Shown here: positions 13,676 through 16,094 of the stretch, one piece after another
Layout: each line of letters opens with the position of its first letter
Numbering within the stretch: position 1 is the first letter of the stretch
Assembly (NCBI GenBank): GCA_031274715.1
Contig: JAISPT010000048.1
Location: forward strand, 1 to 16,094
Source: Azonexus sp.
GTDB taxonomy: Bacteria; Pseudomonadota; Gammaproteobacteria; Burkholderiales; Rhodocyclaceae
Direction of reading: 5' to 3'
Length of the DNA stretch: 16,094 nucleotides
Program-made: the position numbers and the translations under genes
Notes under the pieces: generated by a model
The model's input: only the letters and a program-made list of their open reading frames with translations
The model's database searches: none
Told to the model about the DNA's origin: nothing

Positions 13676-14449
13676 TCACGCCTGTCGCCGCCGGAAAACC
13701 CAGGTCATCGCGTCCGAGGCTTCGGCGGCGAAGGCATAGCCTTCTTCGGCGAAAGCTTTCAGTCCTTCCGGCTCGACCAGGCGGTTGAGCACCGCAAAGC
13801 GTGTCATCAGGCCACGCGCCCGCTTGGCGTAGAAGCTGACGATCTTGTAGCGGCCATTTTTCCAGTCCTCGAACACCGGCTGGATCACGGTGCCGGCGAT
13901 CTTGCGCCCGACGGCGGCCTTGAAATATTCCTCCGAGGCCAGGTTGACGACCACCGGCCGCGCCATGCCGGCCAATTCGTCGTTGATCGCCGCCAGCAAA
14001 CGCTCGCCCCAAAAGGCGTAAAGATCCTTGCCGGCCTCGTTGGCCAGGCGGGTGCCCATTTCCAGGCGGTACGGTTGCATCAGATCAAGCGGACGCAGGA
14101 TGCCGTACAAGCCGGAGAGAATGCGCACCTGTCGCTGGGCAAAAGCAAGATCGTCGGCGCTCAGCGTGCGCGCCGCCAGGCCGTCGTAAACATCACCGTC
14201 GAAGGCCAGTACAGCCTGCTTGGCATTGTCCGGGGTAAACGGCAGATGCCAGTCGGCATAGCGGTGGAAATTGAGCAGCGCCAATGAATCGGAAAGATTC
14301 ATCAGGTTGGCGATGTCGGCCGGCGACAGGCGACGCAACTGCTGGATCAGGCTTGCCGACCGCTCTAGGAAAGCAGCTTGCGTGTATTCCGCGATATGCG
14401 GCGGCGTCTGGTAGTCAAGGGCCTTGGCCGGGGACAGGAGAATCAACAT
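13676..14449 (-). CDS. yaaA: YaaA peroxide-stress protein
   Basis: 257 aa (E. coli YaaA 258 aa). Conserved stretches: MLILLSPAKALDY at the start, AFDGDVYDGLAARTL, RILSGLYGILRPLDLMQPYRLEMGTRL, VNLASEEYFKA and YKIVSFYAKRARGLMTRF. YaaA lowers free intracellular iron during H2O2 stress and belongs to the OxyR regulon in E. coli. The frame is open to 14623, but the MLILLSPAK start at 14449 matches the family. It converges on the PIN gene (32-base gap) and diverges from the DUF2863 gene through a palindromic promoter region. Confidence 0.95.
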   Translation of the reverse strand: MLILLSPAKALDYQTPPHIAEYTQAAFLERSASLIQQLRRLSPADIANLMNLSDSLALLNFHRYADWHLPFTPDNAKQAVLAFDGDVYDGLAARTLSADDLAFAQRQVRILSGLYGILRPLDLMQPYRLEMGTRLANEAGKDLYAFWGERLLAAINDELAGMARPVVVNLASEEYFKAAVGRKIAGTVIQPVFEDWKNGRYKIVSFYAKRARGLMTRFAVLNRLVEPEGLKAFAEEGYAFAAEASDAMTWVFRRRQA

Positions 14450-14479
14450 GGTCGGAATTTCGTACAGGGCAATGATTCG

Positions 14480-14501
14480 GATTTTACCGGCTGGTAAAAT
14501 C
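14480..14501. promoter_or_regulatory. Perfect palindrome with back-to-back -10 boxes (yaaA / DUF2863 gene)
   Basis: GATTTTACC, four-base GGCT, GGTAAAATC: perfect nine-base arms. Each arm contains TAAAAT reading outwards: on the plus strand 14495-14500, 29 bases before the DUF2863-gene ATG; on the minus strand 14481-14486, 32 bases before the yaaA ATG. The spacing to both genes is nearly equal. It could be a symmetric bidirectional promoter, an operator covering both, or both. No clear -35 on either side. Confidence 0.6.
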
Positions 14502-14528
14502 TCATCTTTGCCTTTTCTGGAATCCCCG

Positions 14529-15701
14529 ATGAAACGAACCCGCTTCGGCGCCCGCGACCGGCTGTCGCGCGACGCCGCAGAACTCCAGCGCCTGGCCGCC
14601 GGCCTGTCCGACTCCGGCGGCAAGCTCGAAGACGGTTACTGGGAAGCCCGGCTGGCCGAAACCGTGGACAGCCTGCTGAAGAACGGCGCCGAGGATGACA
14701 TCAACACCGCCCTCGACCGGCTGTTCGAAGCCAATCCGCGCGCCCACGACGAGCTCGCCGACATGGTCGAGGCGCGCGCCGAAAGCGGCCGCCTGGAAGC
14801 GCACGACCAGGCCTTCGACATCCTGCTGTTCGCCGCCCCGGTGCTGGCCTGGTCGCGTTTCTCGATCCCTTCCTGTCCCTTGCCGGCGGCCACCCTGACG
14901 GCGCTGTCGGTGCAACTCGGCGCTCACGTCTTCGGCGGCCAGGCCCGCGTCGCGCTGACCGATTACCTGTTCAGCCCCGACCAGTTGCCGCGCAGCTTCT
15001 GCGACACCTGGCAACTGACCCAGGCGCTCGGCGCAGCGGCCCTGGCCGGCGGGCACCTGACCATCGATACCGACGGCCTGGCTGAAACCAACCGTTTCCT
15101 GTCCGACGTCCGCTATCTGGTCGGCGCCATCGCCGTGCCCTGCGGCCAGGCGCCGTTCCGCTGGAACGAGAAGGACGGCAGCAAGGACGGCGCGCTCAAG
15201 GAATGGCAAAAGCAAGGCTGTCCCAACCTGGAACCGCTGCTTACCGGCTGCGCCTGGGAACCGTTGCTGCCGGACGCCTACCATGCCGCCTGCCGCAATG
15301 CCGACCGCCTCTCAAGGCCGCACTCGCTGCGCGCCTCGGTGGCCTTCCTGCAAACCGTGCTCGGCTTGATGCCGGATGCCATCCGCGCCGTCGTCGGTCC
15401 CTGCTACGACCAGCGCATGGAGGAATACCGCGTCGGCCTCGGCCCGCGCGACAAATCCGACATCTACCACGGCATCGTCTGGCCGCTGCTCGGCGCCGAG
15501 GACGAAGCCACCGACGCCGCCAGCGAGATCGAGGCCGTCCTGCGCGAGGCCGGCGTCAAGGAAATCAGCTTCCTCGACCACCATTTCCCGATGGAATTCT
15601 GCGACGACTGCGGCGCCCCGCTCTACCCCAATACCGACGCCGAACTGGTGCATGCGGAAATGCCGGAGGAAAGTGGTGGTAGTTCGCAGGCTTTGCATTG
15701 A
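14529..15701 (+). CDS. DUF2863-like betaproteobacterial protein of unknown function
   Basis: 390 aa, soluble, no signal peptide. The N-terminus KRTRFGARDRLSRDAAELQRLAAGLSDSGGKLEDGYWEARLAETVDSLL and overall length fit the DUF2863 family, seen in betaproteobacteria; this is from memory. Other notable stretches: RYLVGAIAVPCGQAPFRW (195-212), LLTGCAWEPLLPDAYHAACRNADR (237-260), SDIYHGIVWPLLG, and a C-terminal DHHFPMEFCDDCGAPLYPN (350-368) with a CxxC pair (C358, C361) and two His that could bind zinc. The ATG at 14529 was chosen over upstream in-frame starts because those lie beyond the palindromic promoter. Divergent from yaaA. Confidence 0.75.
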   Translation: MKRTRFGARDRLSRDAAELQRLAAGLSDSGGKLEDGYWEARLAETVDSLLKNGAEDDINTALDRLFEANPRAHDELADMVEARAESGRLEAHDQAFDILLFAAPVLAWSRFSIPSCPLPAATLTALSVQLGAHVFGGQARVALTDYLFSPDQLPRSFCDTWQLTQALGAAALAGGHLTIDTDGLAETNRFLSDVRYLVGAIAVPCGQAPFRWNEKDGSKDGALKEWQKQGCPNLEPLLTGCAWEPLLPDAYHAACRNADRLSRPHSLRASVAFLQTVLGLMPDAIRAVVGPCYDQRMEEYRVGLGPRDKSDIYHGIVWPLLGAEDEATDAASEIEAVLREAGVKEISFLDHHFPMEFCDDCGAPLYPNTDAELVHAEMPEESGGSSQALH

Positions 15702-15752
15702 GCCAGTTCCGGACATCGATCATGGCGATGGGCCGCAAAAATCAATCGCAAT

Positions 15753-16094
15753 ATGAAAATAAAACTCATGGAAACGCTCGGCTGCGTCGTGGTAGCAGCC
15801 ATCCTTTCATCGTGCGCCGCCGCGCCGGGTTCGATGGCAGGCGGCGACCAGGGTCTCTGGCTAGTCCCGATCAATCACACCGACCGCTACGCCCCCTATG
15901 TCGCCGTCGACGATGTCTGGGCGGGCAATGTCGGGCGGCAGGGTGGAGGGGGGGGAGCGGCCTGCTGCCTAGACAGGCGCAAGGACTGGTCCAAGCCTGT
16001 TTGGGTGAAATGGGAGTGGGGTTACGAAGAAGACCCGGTCACAAAGAAAATCACCTTGCCCGACGAGGCGCATTCCGCGCTCGTCGCCTTCCCG
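15753..16094 (+). CDS. Lipoprotein, DUF3304-like (3' end outside window)
   Basis: 114 codons are present and open to the window edge. An N-terminal signal of about 20 residues ends in the lipobox LSSC with Cys21, so an envelope lipoprotein is predicted. The mature part has INHTDRYAPYVAVDDVWAGNVGRQGGGG, ACCLDRRKDW and VWVKWEWGYEEDP. That layout (NHTDRY, gGN, CC, VKW) resembles DUF3304 lipoproteins, common in beta/gammaproteobacteria and sometimes found near type VI secretion effectors. A second ATG (codon 6) is possible. No strong ribosome site is seen. Codons are less GC-biased than in neighbouring genes, and a G8 tract lies in the Gly run. Confidence 0.7.
   Translation, partial: MKIKLMETLGCVVVAAILSSCAAAPGSMAGGDQGLWLVPINHTDRYAPYVAVDDVWAGNVGRQGGGGGAACCLDRRKDWSKPVWVKWEWGYEEDPVTKKITLPDEAHSALVAFP
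15948..15955 (+). repeat. G8 homopolymer within the lipoprotein gene
   Basis: Eight consecutive G residues fall in the Gly-rich segment (about residue 67 on), with further GG pairs just upstream. The frame is open through it as written. A change of one base by slippage would shift the frame before the CC motif. Confidence 0.6.

Noticed and set aside
1..16094. CRISPR arrays, tRNA/rRNA genes, integrase or transposase genes
   Set aside because: Looked for on both strands; no evenly spaced direct-repeat array, cloverleaf, rRNA-like stretch or transposase/integrase motif was recognised.

Overview
The window looks like chromosomal DNA from a GC-rich betaproteobacterium, most likely a Rhodocyclaceae-type organism. 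The reasons are the high GC content with G/C-ending codons, a gene matching the betaproteobacterial DUF2863 family, and a mix of gamma/beta-type housekeeping genes (creBCD, rtcB, dusC, speG, yaaA). This is inferred from content; no database search was run.

Left part (1-4960): the 3' end of creB and complete creC (two-component system), followed by a two-gene sensory cassette. The cassette is a FIST-domain sensor protein (NosP-like length and motifs) almost abutting a GAF-like/GGDEF/EAL protein. A perfect 16-bp direct repeat spans the stop codon of creC and again the stop codon of the GGDEF-EAL gene, so the cassette is bracketed as if inserted between creBC and what followed.

Middle part (4980-8041): a minus-strand operon reading rtcB (RNA ligase), a 64-aa basic protein, possibly a 44-aa ORF, then a 322-aa unknown with an EIQTDW motif. 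Upstream of rtcB lies a 577-bp non-coding stretch with unusually dense structure. In the rtcB direction it holds a 20-bp palindrome, an 11-codon ORF with a perfect Shine-Dalgarno, two hairpins that compete with each other, and an intrinsic terminator with a U-tract. This reads as a transcription attenuator for the RNA-repair operon. On the creD side it holds a 119-bp MITE-like nested inverted repeat and an array of phased TTCAC units containing a perfect CreB 'cre tag'.

Right part (8042-16094): creD, which the cre tag ties to CreBC although creD is 6.4 kb from creC; a MscS channel; a SpeG-type spermidine acetyltransferase; a dusC-ynfM overlapping pair; a PIN-domain protein, probably on a leaderless mRNA; yaaA (peroxide stress); a DUF2863 protein; and the 5' part of a DUF3304-like lipoprotein carrying a G8 tract. 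Two divergent gene pairs (dusC/PIN and yaaA/DUF2863) share symmetric -10 sequences, so each looks like a single bidirectional promoter.

No tRNA, rRNA, CRISPR array or transposase gene was seen.
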